Below are positions 1-10,245 of a stretch of 64,000 bases of DNA, one piece after another. Source of the stretch: Planctomycetota bacterium (GTDB taxonomy: Bacteria; Planctomycetota; Planctomycetia; Pirellulales; UBA1268); assembly GCA_003669585.1 (NCBI GenBank), contig QWOQ01000008.1:247282-311281 (forward strand), in the 5' to 3' direction. Numbering within the stretch: position 1 is the stretch's first letter; each line of letters opens with the position of its first letter. The translations under genes and the position numbers were made by a program. The notes under the pieces were generated by a model. The model was not told the DNA's origin and made no database searches. It was given only the letters and a program-made list of their open reading frames with translations.

Positions 1-1682
1 AAGAGGTTTTGCTGGCCACTGTCCAAGAAGCACTCTTGCTCAAAAATGATTCCACTCCATCGAATGCGAAAATTCTCTCTGCTTTTGGACGCCTTCCCGA
101 ACTCGATCAGGCTGACTTGAATGCAAAAATCGATCGGCATACGGGCGCCGATCTCAACAGCACCAACCCGATTATGATCAGCTCCACCACGGAGTTTGAT
201 GTGCTGGGGTTGACTGGATTTGGTCTGTTTTCATTCGATCGAATGCTCGAGCCATTTGCGTCGGGTGAATCGGTTCGCAGTTGGCAAACGAGCGCCGACG
301 GCCTGCTCGACAAACTTGTGCTGAGAGACGATCTCGTCTGGAGTGATGGACAGCGAATCACTGCCCACGATATTGCATTTACATTTCAGGTGATCATGGA
401 CCCGCGAGTTCCTGTGCCGGCGGTACGCAGCGGTACCGATCAAATGCGATGGGTGCATGCGTATGACGACTTTACGATTGTCTACTTTCACAAAGAACCG
501 CTGGCTACAAACGTCTGGAACATCAATTTTCCAGTGCTTCCCAAACATCTCTACGAGAAGAGCTGGCAGGAAGACCCGACGCTCAAAGACAGTGAATATC
601 ATGTGAAGCTCGAGCAATCCCCAGTCTCGGGTGGCCCCTACCAGATTATGACTCGCCAACGGGGACAGGAAATTGTTCTTGCCCGACGGGATACCTGGAG
701 CACGGTCGACGGGAAAAACGTTCGCGAGAAACCCTTCTTTCGTGAAATTCGGTTTCGAATCATTGAAGACCCCAATACATCGCTGTTGGCACTGAAGTCA
801 GGGGAAATTGACGAAATGATTTTGAATCCCGAACAGTGGATGACTCAGACCACCGGAAACGATTTCTACCAACGCAATACGAAAGCCACGGCGCCTGAAT
901 GGGTGAGCTTTCACTTCGGTTGGAACATCGACACTCCCTATTTCAAGGACCGTCGGGTACGCCGTGCGATGAGTTATGCATTTGACCACGATACGATGCT
1001 TGAAAAACTTTGCTACGGTCTCTACGAACCCTGCACTGGGAATTTTCATGAGACTTCATGGATGGCACCGCGTAAAAAAACGCCCCCGTACCGGCAAGAT
1101 CTGGACAAAGCCGAAACGCTTCTCGATGAGGCAGGCTGGATCGATCACGACAACGACGGGTTTCGCGACAAAGAACTCGATGGCAAGCTGGTGCCACTGG
1201 AATTCGACATGCTCACCAATCAGCAGCCGCTGCGAATCGCGATCTGCACGCTGTTACAGGAAAATCTCTCGCAAGTCGGCGTGAGAGTGAACGTGCGACC
1301 AATGGAGTCAACCGTACTGCAACAGCTCACCTTGGAGAGAAAATTCGAGGCCTATTTTGGTGGGTGGGGATCAGGCACAGATCCCGACAGTTCCGAAAAC
1401 ATCTGGGCCACTGGAGCGGGCCGCAATTTTACGAGCTACTCAAATCCTGAAGTCGATAAGCTTTATGCGGAAGGTCGACGCGAGCCTGATAGATCCAAAC
1501 GCGCCGAAACGTACGCCCGGATTGCAGAACTGCTCTGGGAGGATCAGCCCTACACATGGCTTTACTGGCGAAACAGCTTTTACGGATTTTCAAAAGACCT
1601 CCGAGGTTATGTCTACAGCCCTCGTGGTCCCTACAACTATTCGCCCGGTTTTGGGAGTCTTTGGATGCCCGCTCAGCCGTGA
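1..1682 (+). CDS. Peptide ABC transporter substrate-binding protein (family 5), 5'-truncated
   Basis: Periplasmic solute-binding protein of the SBP_bac_5 family, which delivers peptides or similar solutes to a Dpp/Opp/Yej-type importer. The frame is open to the first bases of the window and no signal peptide is visible, so the true start lies upstream. About 558 residues are seen. Family features are an early stretch WSDGQRITAHDIAFTF, then SGGPYQI, then GGWGSGTDPDS, and an aromatic C-terminal segment (YTWLYWRNSFYGF). A 175-base gap without a recognisable gene separates it from the permease genes, which follow on the same strand. The ligand cannot be read from the sequence. Confidence 0.9.
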   Translation, partial: EVLLATVQEALLLKNDSTPSNAKILSAFGRLPELDQADLNAKIDRHTGADLNSTNPIMISSTTEFDVLGLTGFGLFSFDRMLEPFASGESVRSWQTSADGLLDKLVLRDDLVWSDGQRITAHDIAFTFQVIMDPRVPVPAVRSGTDQMRWVHAYDDFTIVYFHKEPLATNVWNINFPVLPKHLYEKSWQEDPTLKDSEYHVKLEQSPVSGGPYQIMTRQRGQEIVLARRDTWSTVDGKNVREKPFFREIRFRIIEDPNTSLLALKSGEIDEMILNPEQWMTQTTGNDFYQRNTKATAPEWVSFHFGWNIDTPYFKDRRVRRAMSYAFDHDTMLEKLCYGLYEPCTGNFHETSWMAPRKKTPPYRQDLDKAETLLDEAGWIDHDNDGFRDKELDGKLVPLEFDMLTNQQPLRIAICTLLQENLSQVGVRVNVRPMESTVLQQLTLERKFEAYFGGWGSGTDPDSSENIWATGAGRNFTSYSNPEVDKLYAEGRREPDRSKRAETYARIAELLWEDQPYTWLYWRNSFYGFSKDLRGYVYSPRGPYNYSPGFGSLWMPAQP

Positions 1683-1857
1683 ATACTCTTTTCAACTCAA
1701 TGTGCACGTCGTGAAATGAATCATCGGCAAGGGAGTCATCTTTTTTCTCTGTCTGCTTTTGCCGTACCCGCAAGAGCGATGCGCAGGCTATTCTTCAGAC
1801 TCGCTGAAAGAGTTTTGCAAGCGTCGACTCCTTTCTCCCTTTTGAAATGGTGTTGCT

Positions 1858-2850
1858 GTGGCTGCGTATTTTCTTCGTCGCATTCTGTTCGCCATGCTCA
1901 CACTTTTTGTGATCACGTGGATCGTGTACGGACTCACGCGAAACATGCCTGGCACTCCGTTGACCGTTACGCTTGGAGAAACCGACCCCAGCCGCAAGCT
2001 CAACCCGGCTGATATTGAACGAATGAAGAAGGCTTACGGACTCGATAAGCCGTGGTACGAGGCTTATTGTATCTGGCTGGGAAACGTGGTGCAGGGAGAT
2101 CTTGGCCGTTCGATTTCGCGCAAACAGCCCGTGGCCACGCTCATTGGAGAACGCATCGGACCAACGCTTGCACTTTCGGGAGCCGCGCTCTTGCTGACCT
2201 GGACGCTGGCGATTCCGCTGGGTCTTTATGCTTCAGCGCGTAGCGGATCTCCCGATGAACGAGCCGTCGGCCTGCTGCTTTTTGTGCTCTATTCATTTCC
2301 AACATTTGTCGCGGCACTTTTTCTTCAGATTATTTTTGCCGTATGGCTGCGCGGAACGGCCTGGGAACTTCCGCTGTTTGGAATGAGCGGAGACGGTGTC
2401 GGCACAGGATGGTGGCACCGAGTTGCCGATATCGCTCGGCATGCAATTCTGCCGATCACCGTGCAGACCTACGGCGGACTTGCCTGGTACAGTCGATTCA
2501 TCCATTCGACGATGGAAGAAGTAGTGCGTCAGGATTATATTCGCACCGCCAGAGCCAAGGGGGCAGGGGAGTACAGGGTGCTCTTTCACCATGCGTTTCG
2601 CAATACGCTCATTCCGCTGGTCACATTGCTGGGCCTCTCGCTGCCTGGCCTGTTGAGCGGATCGGTGATCGTCGAACAAATTTTTACATGGCCCGGGATG
2701 GGACGATTGTTTTTTGAAAGTATCCGAGAACGTGATTATCCCACGATCATGGGCCTGACGCTCTTGTTCAGCGTGCTTACGCTTGCCGGTCAACTGTTGG
2801 CCGACCTGCTCTATTGCATGGTCGATCCGCGTGTCAGCGTGGACTCATAA
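1858..2850 (+). CDS. ABC transporter permease, DppB/OppB/YejB type
   Basis: Inner-membrane permease of 330 residues for a peptide-type importer. It begins at GTG 1858 with a hydrophobic first segment (FLRRILFAMLTLFVI) typical of the DppB/OppB N-terminus. A periplasmic loop follows, with the family sequence RMKKAYGLDKPWYEAY near residues 59-74. The inner-membrane domain ends in the coupling motif (RTARAKGAGEYRVLFHHAFRN) and a final PGLLSGSVIVEQIF segment. It forms a heterodimer with the next gene. No clear ribosome-binding site precedes the GTG, but no in-frame ATG lies nearby. Confidence 0.9.
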   Translation: MAAYFLRRILFAMLTLFVITWIVYGLTRNMPGTPLTVTLGETDPSRKLNPADIERMKKAYGLDKPWYEAYCIWLGNVVQGDLGRSISRKQPVATLIGERIGPTLALSGAALLLTWTLAIPLGLYASARSGSPDERAVGLLLFVLYSFPTFVAALFLQIIFAVWLRGTAWELPLFGMSGDGVGTGWWHRVADIARHAILPITVQTYGGLAWYSRFIHSTMEEVVRQDYIRTARAKGAGEYRVLFHHAFRNTLIPLVTLLGLSLPGLLSGSVIVEQIFTWPGMGRLFFESIRERDYPTIMGLTLLFSVLTLAGQLLADLLYCMVDPRVSVDS

Positions 2851-2947
2851 AGAGCGACAACACTATTTTCATTCCAACCCTGTTTCAGATTGCTCAACGA
2901 GACTTCGCTCAAGCAGCGAAGCTCACGCTCTTTCAGATTCTCTGACA

Positions 2948-4105
2948 ATGGCGGTACATTGTACGATGAGTTCACGAACATCCGGCGGTTTTTCTGCCAA
3001 CCCCCATCTCCCTGCTTCGCACACTCCTATGTCCACTTCAGGCGGTTTCTGGGTCGAGGCATGGCACCGATTTCGGCGCAAGCCTCTGGCCATGATCGGT
3101 TTTCTCTTCGTGATCACGCTCGTTGGGATCGCGATGTTTGCGCCGGCTATCGCAGGCACAAAGCCGGTGATCTGTCGATACAAAGGGCGGCTCTATGTTC
3201 CCTGTCTGGCTTACTTCGATCGCCGATTGGAACCGGCTATTTTTTCAACCGATAAGTTTCGCGGCACCTATCCTGCAAACCTGACGCAAAAAGATCCCGC
3301 AAGTTGGGCCATCTGGCCGCTGGTGTTTCAAGATCCATACCGTGCGGTGCGCGACAATGAATGGCCCGGACGACCGGCGAATCCTGCACGGGACGAAGGC
3401 CAACCAAACTGGTCGCGTGGGGGATGGAATCTTCTGGGCACCGATCAGTACGGAGTGGATGTGCTTGCAAAAATGGTCCACGGTACAACGATCGCACTCA
3501 TGGTGGGATTCGTCTCGATGGGTCTTGCGGGAACAATCGGTCTGATTGTTGGTGCAGCAAGCGGCTATTTTGGTGGCTGGATCGATCTGGTGGCCAGTCG
3601 AATCACTGAAGTGGTGATGTGCATTCCCACACTGGTTCTGATTTTGGCACTGGTGGCATTTGTCGAAAAACCGACGATCTGGAAAACGATGGCGATCATC
3701 GGAATGACGAGTTGGACGGGCATTGCCAGACTTGCGCGGGGAGAATTTCTTCGACTGCGTTCGAGCGAATTTGTCATTGCGGCACAGGCCGCGGGCGTTG
3801 GACCACTTCGCATTATGCTTCGACATATTCTGCCCAATGCTCTGGCGCCGGTACTCGTACCCATCACGTTCGGAATTGCGTCGGCGATTTTGATTGAAAG
3901 CTCTCTCTCGTTTCTTGGCTTTGGTTCACCTCCTCCAAACGCCAGCTGGGGCGCACTGCTCAACGACGCCAGAAGTAATCTTTCGATGTGGTGGTTGGTT
4001 GCCTTTCCCGGAACGGCGATTTTTCTGACCGTGCTTTCCTACAACCTTGTTGGAGAGGGACTTCAGGAAGCAACCGACCCCAGACTTCGCGATGCAAGAA
4101 AGTAG
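2948..4105 (+). CDS. ABC transporter permease, YejE-like (DppC type with long first loop)
   Basis: Second permease of the importer. After the first membrane segment (MIGFLFVITLVGIAMFAPAI) comes an insertion of roughly 100 residues, rich in aromatic residues and Pro, ending in NLLGTDQYGVDVLAKMVHG, where ordinary DppC proteins have a short loop. Enterobacterial YejE has the same extension, so the system resembles YejABEF more than Dpp or Opp. The coupling motif is EFVIAAQAAGVGPLRIMLRH. The start is uncertain: ATG 2948 gives 385 residues, and ATG 2966 and 3029 are in frame. The last gives an N-terminus most like YejE. Only 97 bases separate it from the upstream permease. Confidence 0.88.
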   Translation: MAVHCTMSSRTSGGFSANPHLPASHTPMSTSGGFWVEAWHRFRRKPLAMIGFLFVITLVGIAMFAPAIAGTKPVICRYKGRLYVPCLAYFDRRLEPAIFSTDKFRGTYPANLTQKDPASWAIWPLVFQDPYRAVRDNEWPGRPANPARDEGQPNWSRGGWNLLGTDQYGVDVLAKMVHGTTIALMVGFVSMGLAGTIGLIVGAASGYFGGWIDLVASRITEVVMCIPTLVLILALVAFVEKPTIWKTMAIIGMTSWTGIARLARGEFLRLRSSEFVIAAQAAGVGPLRIMLRHILPNALAPVLVPITFGIASAILIESSLSFLGFGSPPPNASWGALLNDARSNLSMWWLVAFPGTAIFLTVLSYNLVGEGLQEATDPRLRDARK

Positions 4106-4140
4106 TTGGGCCTCTTCAGCGGCCTCATGACAATAGACTT

Positions 4141-5142
4141 ATGCCACTGCTCGAAATCAAAAATCTTGTTACGGCCTTTCACACTCCCGCCGGTCGAGTC
4201 CCGGCGGTGGACGGAGTATCGCTATCGATCAATCGAGGCACGACGCTCGGTCTCGTCGGTGAAAGCGGATGCGGAAAAAGCGTGACTGCGCTTTCGATTC
4301 TGCGACTTGTATCAGCTCCTGGAGTGATCGAATCTGGCGAAATTCTGTTGGAAAATGGCGGTTCAACGCAGAATCTCGTCACTCTCGGCGAGCGTGAACT
4401 GTGCCGGGTGCGAGGAGGTCGAATCGGCATGATTTTTCAAGAACCGATGACCAGTCTCAATCCTGTTTTCACTCTCGGCGATCAGATCGCAGAAGCAGTG
4501 CATCTGCACGAAAAAGTTTCGCGAGCCGAGGCGCGTTTGAGATCTCTTGAAATGCTCAAACTCGTACGCATGGCCGATCCCGAACAGCGTCTTCACGAAT
4601 ATCCTCACCAGCTCTCCGGCGGCATGCGCCAGCGAGTGATGATTGCCATGGCACTTGTTTGCAGACCCGATCTGGTGATTGCCGACGAGCCGACCACGGC
4701 TCTCGACGTTACCATTCAAGCACAGATTCTCGATTTGCTTTCCGCTGTGCGAAAGCGTCTCTCCACGGCAATTCTCTTGATCACACACGATCTTGGTGTA
4801 GTCGCCGAAACCTGCGACGAAGTCGCGGTGATGTATGCCGGAAAAATTGTCGAGCGGGCACCGACGGCAGAATTATTTTCGAGGCCTCTGCATCCTTATA
4901 CGATCGGTCTCATCGCGGCCCGACCTACCCCCGGCGCGTCTCGATCGGTTCCACTTCGCACCATACCGGGTATGGTGCCTCTGCCGAACAATTTCCCAAG
5001 TGGATGCCGCTTTCATCCACGGTGCGCCTATGCTCAATTTCCTCGCTGCCAGACAGAACCGGCGGAACTGCGAGAAGTGACGCCGGGACATTTTGTGCGA
5101 TGTCATTTTGCGGGTGAACTCGACGTTCCTCAAAATCATTGA
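4141..5142 (+). CDS. Peptide ABC transporter ATPase, OppD/DppD type
   Basis: Cytoplasmic ATPase of 333 residues powering the importer. Visible motifs are Walker A GESGCGKS near residue 40, signature LSGGMRQR near 160, Walker [14 protein letters not shown] and switch His in LLITHDLG. The C-terminal oligopeptide-transporter extension carries the family cysteines (GCRFHPRC, then C before QTEPAEL and VRCH). ATG 4141 is preferred over longer in-frame starts because the protein then opens with [15 protein letters not shown], the usual beginning. It lies 35 bases after the permease. A second ATPase follows, so the transporter is expected to use an OppD/OppF heterodimer. Confidence 0.9.
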   Translation: MPLLEIKNLVTAFHTPAGRVPAVDGVSLSINRGTTLGLVGESGCGKSVTALSILRLVSAPGVIESGEILLENGGSTQNLVTLGERELCRVRGGRIGMIFQEPMTSLNPVFTLGDQIAEAVHLHEKVSRAEARLRSLEMLKLVRMADPEQRLHEYPHQLSGGMRQRVMIAMALVCRPDLVIADEPTTALDVTIQAQILDLLSAVRKRLSTAILLITHDLGVVAETCDEVAVMYAGKIVERAPTAELFSRPLHPYTIGLIAARPTPGASRSVPLRTIPGMVPLPNNFPSGCRFHPRCAYAQFPRCQTEPAELREVTPGHFVRCHFAGELDVPQNH

Positions 5143-5208
5143 ACGCACGTTTTATTTGCTTTACGAATCGTTTTGTAGATGCGACATCACCGCTGACGAG
5201 AGAACTCC

Positions 5209-6291
5209 ATGTCCGACCCGCTGCTTGTCGTCGATCAACTCACAATGCATTTTCCGGTGCGCAAGGGATTGCTGCGACGGGTGGTCGGTGCCGTTCGTGC
5301 AGTCGACAATGTGAGTTTTTCTATTGCTCGCGGGCAAACGCTCGGACTCGTCGGTGAAAGTGGATGTGGAAAGACGACCGTTGGCAGATCGATTTTACGA
5401 CTCCTACCGCCGACGGCAGGAAGCGTGCATTTTGACGGACTCGATGTACTGGCGCAGTCGCCGAGAGCACTTCGGGCCATGCGGCGGCGCATGCAGATTG
5501 TTTTTCAGGATCCCTATGGCTCACTGAATCCAAGACTCTCGGTGCGATCCATTCTTGAAGAAGGTTTGATCGTGCATCGCATGGGAGATGCCGCCGAACG
5601 TTTGCATCGAATGACGACAGCGCTCGATCGCACAGGCATGCAAGCAGGCTGTCTCGATCGGTATCCACACGAGTTTTCTGGTGGTCAGAGGCAACGCATT
5701 GCAATCGCCAGAGCGCTTGTGCTCGAACCCGATTTTCTCGTTCTCGACGAACCTATTTCAGCGCTTGATGTGTCGATTCAGGCTCAGGTGGTGAATCTAT
5801 TAGTCACACTGAGAGAAGATCTCGGGCTTACTTATCTTTTTATCTCTCACGATCTTTCCGTCATTGAGTATGTCTCGGATCATGTGGCAGTTATGTATCT
5901 CGGACGAATTGTGGAGCAGTCACCCGCCGAAAGGCTGTATGCCGAACCTCTGCATCCTTACACGCTTGCGCTTTTTTCAGCTGTACCCTCGATCGATCCT
6001 GCTCGTCGCCGTGGCCGCATTGTGCTACCTGGTGATGTTCCGAGCCCGTCTCGTCCACCGAGTGGTTGCCGCTTTCATCCTCGTTGCCCGCTCGCCGAGA
6101 CGATCTGTCGAGACATCGATCCTCCGGGAGTTACTGTGGACGGACATCTCGTTCACTGTCATGTCGCAGCAAGGGAACTCGATCGCGCGGGAGGCAACGC
6201 TTCATCCGCTGCTTTGCGCATGGCCGAACTCGTCGCCAAGACTCTCGACAAAAGTGCCAGTGAAGATTCTCTCGCAAGTCCCTCGCATTGA
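5209..6291 (+). CDS. Peptide ABC transporter ATPase, OppF/DppF type
   Basis: Second ATPase of the importer, 360 residues. It opens with [17 protein letters not shown], followed by Walker [14 protein letters not shown] near residue 50, signature FSGGQRQR, Walker [14 protein letters not shown] and LFISHDLSV. The C-terminal extension again holds [11 protein letters not shown] and further Cys/His. About 30 residues rich in Ala, Ser and Leu extend beyond the usual OppF end. A purine-rich GAGAG precedes ATG 5209. It sits 66 bases after the OppD-type gene and 43 before the dehydrogenase. Confidence 0.9.
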   Translation: MSDPLLVVDQLTMHFPVRKGLLRRVVGAVRAVDNVSFSIARGQTLGLVGESGCGKTTVGRSILRLLPPTAGSVHFDGLDVLAQSPRALRAMRRRMQIVFQDPYGSLNPRLSVRSILEEGLIVHRMGDAAERLHRMTTALDRTGMQAGCLDRYPHEFSGGQRQRIAIARALVLEPDFLVLDEPISALDVSIQAQVVNLLVTLREDLGLTYLFISHDLSVIEYVSDHVAVMYLGRIVEQSPAERLYAEPLHPYTLALFSAVPSIDPARRRGRIVLPGDVPSPSRPPSGCRFHPRCPLAETICRDIDPPGVTVDGHLVHCHVAARELDRAGGNASSAALRMAELVAKTLDKSASEDSLASPSH

Positions 6292-6334
6292 TTCTCGCCA
6301 CTGCCAGCCCTGAAATCTAAGAGGTTTATTCCCT

Positions 6335-7489
6335 ATGATGGAAGTACCATCTGTTCGACCACTGATCTTTTGTTCTCCTTTACGATATGTGCAGGGACCC
6401 GATCTGACCGATCGACTCGCGGATGAATTGGAGTCGGTCGGACTTTCAGGACCGGCTCTCGTGGTTGCAGGCAATCGAGTCATTGGCTTGCTTGCGCCAC
6501 GGTGGGCTGAATCGTTTGCCTCGCGCGGCTGGGTGCATCGCGTACGAGTATTTGGCGGCGAATGCACACAACACGAAGTTGAACAGATCGTGCTTGAATC
6601 AGAGAGCCTTCAAGCCGCCGTGCTCATCGGCTGCGGCGGGGGAAAGGTTCTCGATGCGGTTCGCGCAGCAGCAGCAGCCCGGAAGGTTCCCTTTGTTTCC
6701 TGTCCTACCGTCGCATCCACCGATGCTCCGACGAGCGCCCTGTCGGTCATCTATCGCAATGATGGTAGCGTTGACTCAAGCATCATTCATAAGCGAAATC
6801 CTGATCTTGTTCTCGTTGACTCTCGGGTGATTGCCCACAGTCCGCCACGTTTTTTCGCCTCGGGAATCGGTGACGCGATGAGCACCTGGTACGAGGCAGC
6901 AAGCGCCACGGCCTCGAATAGTCCGACGATGCGCGGCGGACGCGCCACTGCAGCGGCCGTGGCGCTGGCACGCTTGTGTCGCGACATTGTGTTTGCCGAC
7001 GGAGTCGAGGCGCTCGATGACTGTCGACACAACCGAGTCACTCCCGCACTTGAAAGAGTGATTGAAGCCGCAACACTTTTATCCGGACTTGGATTTGAAT
7101 CGGCGGGGTTGGCTGCTGCGCATGCGGTCCATAATGGACTCTGCGCACTTTCTCAAACTCATTCGTTGCTGCATGGTGAAAAGGTCGCGTTCGGCACGCT
7201 TGTGCATCTTGCCCTTGAGCAGACAGTTCTCCCAACGCTGGAGCGATCGGTTGAAATCGATCGACTTGCCCATTTTTTTATTCAAATCGGCTTGCCGGTC
7301 ACGCTCGAAGAACTTCACGTGCCAGATCTGGATGCATCGAGAACGACGATCGCTGCCAGAGCAACCATTCCAACAGAAACCATGCACAACATGCCGTTTC
7401 ACGTTGATGCATCGATGGTGTCTGCTGCAATCGTTGCCGCCGATGCCGCAGGACGCAAGGCCCACGCCACGACTCGTATTGGGTTGTAG
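6335..7489 (+). CDS. gldA: Glycerol dehydrogenase-like iron/zinc-dependent alcohol dehydrogenase
   Basis: Cytoplasmic NAD-dependent polyol dehydrogenase of the GldA branch, 384 residues; GldA oxidises glycerol to dihydroxyacetone. The nucleotide-binding loop GCGGGKVLDAVRAAAA lies at residues 99-114 and the family segment CPTVASTDAPTSALSV at 123-138. The three metal ligands of GldA correspond to Asp180 (GIGDAMSTW), His263 (AAHAVHNG) and His280 (LLHGEKVAFG), with the expected spacing. AAGAGG lies upstream of ATG 6335. It follows the ABC operon by 43 bases on the same strand and is probably cotranscribed, so a polyol-containing or related substrate is possible; that link is inference. Confidence 0.87.
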   Translation: MMEVPSVRPLIFCSPLRYVQGPDLTDRLADELESVGLSGPALVVAGNRVIGLLAPRWAESFASRGWVHRVRVFGGECTQHEVEQIVLESESLQAAVLIGCGGGKVLDAVRAAAAARKVPFVSCPTVASTDAPTSALSVIYRNDGSVDSSIIHKRNPDLVLVDSRVIAHSPPRFFASGIGDAMSTWYEAASATASNSPTMRGGRATAAAVALARLCRDIVFADGVEALDDCRHNRVTPALERVIEAATLLSGLGFESAGLAAAHAVHNGLCALSQTHSLLHGEKVAFGTLVHLALEQTVLPTLERSVEIDRLAHFFIQIGLPVTLEELHVPDLDASRTTIAARATIPTETMHNMPFHVDASMVSAAIVAADAAGRKAHATTRIGL

Positions 7490-7527
7490 TTGGGCTCGTA
7501 CTTTCGAGAATCGATGCAGAGAAGATA

Positions 7528-8475
7528 CTACTGGCCGATTATCACGGGATCGACCTGAAGTGGTTCAGCTTTGAATATGGGCTCCTCTGGAACTGGCGCA
7601 GCATCGCTCTGGTCCTTGTTGTCGGTAACAACAATGCCGGCGGCAGCGGCCTTGACGCTGGCTCCGAACGTGCGGTCGCGCGTTGATATGTTCGAAGGTT
7701 CACTCGGCAGTTTTTTCTCAAGCTGCATAACACGCCCTCGCACCACCAGTGGCATTCGACTTCGCTGCTCAGGAGTATCGATTGCGGCATTGAATACGAT
7801 CCGGCCACGGGAATCTCGAAGTCGAAGAATCGTTTCGTCAATTCGTTCAATTGTGATTTTGTAATCGGGATCGGTGCGAGTGATCGTGTTACTGACAGGC
7901 TGCACAAGAACAACATCCGTCGAAGGAATCACCGGAACGTCTTGAGATTTTTTTGTGGGAATCTGCGCGACTGATAAAGATTCTTTTGGAGCTGAGATTG
8001 AAGGAGGTGTATTGTGGTGCACTCCAACGGCTGACCTTGAACGTGCAGACCTATCCAGATTAATTGTCTCTGCTTTTCCAGACCGAATCAGATGCAGAAC
8101 GATCTTTTCTTCTCCGTCGCATGATTCAAGCAAGACATCGAACTGCTGAGGATGAACCAGCCATTGATCGTCCATCTTCAAGAGCACGTCGTATTTCTGA
8201 AAACCCTTGGACTCGGCAATAGAATCACCAAACACTCGATCGACGAGAAGTCCGCCGCCGTGCTCAAGTCGCAGGTGATTTCGAAGATCCTCGGAAACGC
8301 GCCGAACAGAGATTCCAAGAAGGCCGGCGTTGGTATTGGAATCGTCCGGAGCGTCTGCGGCGAGTGCGGGCACAAGCAACCACGCGAGCACAAGCAGACC
8401 GCTACTGCGGCACAACAAGTGCCATAAGTCTGGCAGAATGAATTGAAACAATGGCACTCGCTGATTCTGGATCAT
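7528..8475 (-). CDS. Secreted or membrane-anchored PDZ-domain protein
   Basis: Exported protein of 315 residues when started at ATG 8475; the frame stays open upstream to 8559, but the shorter start places a hydrophobic leader (HLLCRSSGLLVLAWLLVPALA) near the N-terminus. A PDZ-like module follows (LLGISVRRVSEDLRNHL, GGLLVDRVFGDSIAESKGF, DVLLKMDDQWL), lacking any protease domain. The rest is low in recognisable motifs, with a basic stretch and a Pro/Glu-rich end. It is convergent with the glycerol dehydrogenase gene and divergent from the next exported protein. The function is unknown; a scaffold or chaperone-like role would be a guess. Confidence 0.75.
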   Translation of the reverse strand: MIQNQRVPLFQFILPDLWHLLCRSSGLLVLAWLLVPALAADAPDDSNTNAGLLGISVRRVSEDLRNHLRLEHGGGLLVDRVFGDSIAESKGFQKYDVLLKMDDQWLVHPQQFDVLLESCDGEEKIVLHLIRSGKAETINLDRSARSRSAVGVHHNTPPSISAPKESLSVAQIPTKKSQDVPVIPSTDVVLVQPVSNTITRTDPDYKITIERIDETILRLRDSRGRIVFNAAIDTPEQRSRMPLVVRGRVMQLEKKLPSEPSNISTRDRTFGASVKAAAAGIVVTDNKDQSDAAPVPEEPIFKAEPLQVDPVIIGQ

Positions 8476-8982
8476 TGAACGTGAGTCCGCGGTAGGAGAG
8501 ATTTTGTGCTTTCTCCAAACGACCTCTGCAAAGAGGACGCCCGAACGAAAGTTGCTCACAAAAATCTCTGTGTTCAGGCACCTGTCGATTGAAAAATTCC
8601 CTTAAACCTCATCGAACCACCTCTCTCTCTGTCGGCACGGAAGAATCTCTCTCACCGAATCGTAAAATCCAGCCGTTCCCTATGGAGCCATTTCACCTGA
8701 GCTACCCATCTTCCTTCATTCGCAGTCTGGTCAACGATTCACTTTGCGTTCTATAGGAGTTTTTTGACGGTTCCAAAAGCAGCGGAGAAGAGTCGATCCG
8801 CACAGAACACTTTGTTGTTTCCGTCCATGCCTCGATTCACGCGACTTCTCCTATGAGGAAGTCGATAACGATTTTCAGGGAAGTACCACTGCGTTTTGGC
8901 CGTGCATTTCTCTGCAGCCGTAGAACGCCACGGTATCTAAAAAGTTTTCACACCATTCACAATGAAGTAGGACTGCTCCAAC
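8476..8982. other. Divergent intergenic region of about 500 bases
   Basis: No convincing gene. It separates two divergently transcribed exported-protein genes, so it should hold both promoters, but no clear -35/-10 pair was found. A small hairpin (7-bp stem) lies at 8842-8864. Confidence 0.4.
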
Positions 8983-10158
8983 ATGTTGAATCGACTGAAG
9001 AGACTTTTGACCCTCTGCGTGGCTTTTTTTACGCTCGGCTTTTCAATGATGATTATGGTGAAGGCGAATGCGGATACGCCCGAAAAAACGTCGGCAACTG
9101 AAAAAGATTCAACCCTTGCACGAACAAAAGTAGTTCCGAAATCAAAACAGACTCAGCGAAAATCCTCTTCGCAATCGTCTTCACAAAAAGCGAAGCCGCC
9201 GCAGGTTGCAACTGCAAAAACTCCGGTGCCACCAGCACCAAAAAAACCGGTGCTCATTCCCGGAACCGGTTCTGCAGTCAAGGGCCTCGGTGATGATTTT
9301 GAGGACACGCAGTGGACTTGGAACTACCGTCATCCCAAGAGTTCTGAAGAACAGGACAAACGGATGCGAGGCCCACTCGGCTCAAGCATCAATAAAAAAT
9401 GGTTTGAAGGACCGAAGCGAGGCACTCCCGATGTTGTCAAACGGATCGAACTCCCGATGCCTGGCATCGAGGGCAGCACGCATGGAATGCTCATCGCCTC
9501 GATGAACACAGGAATTCCAGGGCGATCGAGTTACAAGATGGAACAAGACGATCTGATCCACGACACAAGACGCGTTCTCGGCTCAGGTGGCATTCCCGTA
9601 TCCGACAGCCCGAGCATTGTAACTCGCGTGTATCTTCCGCCATTTGAACAGTGGGAAAATCGCACCGGACCATCATTCGGATTTCGCTCCGGTTGCTTCA
9701 CACACGCGACCATCACCGGCGAGGATCATCCCAATAAAGGCGAGTGGGGTCTCGAAGAATACTGGCCTGGCATGTTCATCTGTTTTGAAAGCAGTCACGA
9801 CGGAAAATTTAAACAGGATGGTGCCTATCTGAGAATTCGGGGCGGTCGCAACGGGGCCGAGATGATGGGCCCTCGAATGGATCAGGGCGGATGGTGGACG
9901 CTTGGTCTTTCATTTTCACGGGACGGTATGGTGCATTACTTTGCCAAACCCGGTGTAGAAGATCTCACGATGGACGACCACCTCACCTCGCAGTTTCCAT
10001 ACGGCTACCGCACCGAGCGTCTCAAAACGTTTTTCTATAATGTCTGTTCTCGCGACGATGGAAAAACGTGGAGTACACCGTGGATCGTTGATGATCCCAA
10101 AGTCTATTTCGTGAAGCAGCCCGGGATTGCCACCGGCCCAACTGCTCCGAAACGTTGA
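8983..10158 (+). CDS. Exported protein of unknown function
   Basis: Protein of 391 residues with a signal peptide (MLNRLKRLLTLCVAFFTLGF), a Lys/Ser/Gln/Pro-rich linker from about residue 30 to 90, then a globular part. The globular domain contains GSTHGMLIASMNTG, a Trp-rich stretch (QWTWNYRHP; GGWWTLGLSFSRDGMVHYF) and SRDDGKTWSTPWIVDDP. The last part reads like the Asp-box turns of sialidase-type propellers, but only one such motif is seen. I do not recognise the family with certainty. A strong inverted repeat follows the stop codon. Confidence 0.7.
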   Translation: MLNRLKRLLTLCVAFFTLGFSMMIMVKANADTPEKTSATEKDSTLARTKVVPKSKQTQRKSSSQSSSQKAKPPQVATAKTPVPPAPKKPVLIPGTGSAVKGLGDDFEDTQWTWNYRHPKSSEEQDKRMRGPLGSSINKKWFEGPKRGTPDVVKRIELPMPGIEGSTHGMLIASMNTGIPGRSSYKMEQDDLIHDTRRVLGSGGIPVSDSPSIVTRVYLPPFEQWENRTGPSFGFRSGCFTHATITGEDHPNKGEWGLEEYWPGMFICFESSHDGKFKQDGAYLRIRGGRNGAEMMGPRMDQGGWWTLGLSFSRDGMVHYFAKPGVEDLTMDDHLTSQFPYGYRTERLKTFFYNVCSRDDGKTWSTPWIVDDPKVYFVKQPGIATGPTAPKR

Positions 10159-10174
10159 GCCCCTGCGATGCGAT

Positions 10175-10245
10175 GGAGCCGGAGGTTGTGAGTCGTCAAG
10201 GATCCCCCCACTTTTCGGATTCTTGCGGCTGAAAACCCCGGCTCC
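10175..10245. repeat. Nested inverted repeat (possible structured RNA or terminator)
   Basis: An outer arm at 10175-10187 (GGAGCCGGAGGTT) pairs with 10234-10245 (AACCCCGGCTCC) with one bulge. An inner arm at 10198-10205 (AAGGATCC) pairs with 10217-10224 (GGATTCTT) with one G-T. No T-run follows, so it is not a standard intrinsic terminator. It lies 17 bases after the unknown exported gene and about 150 before the DUF1080 gene. Confidence 0.45.
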
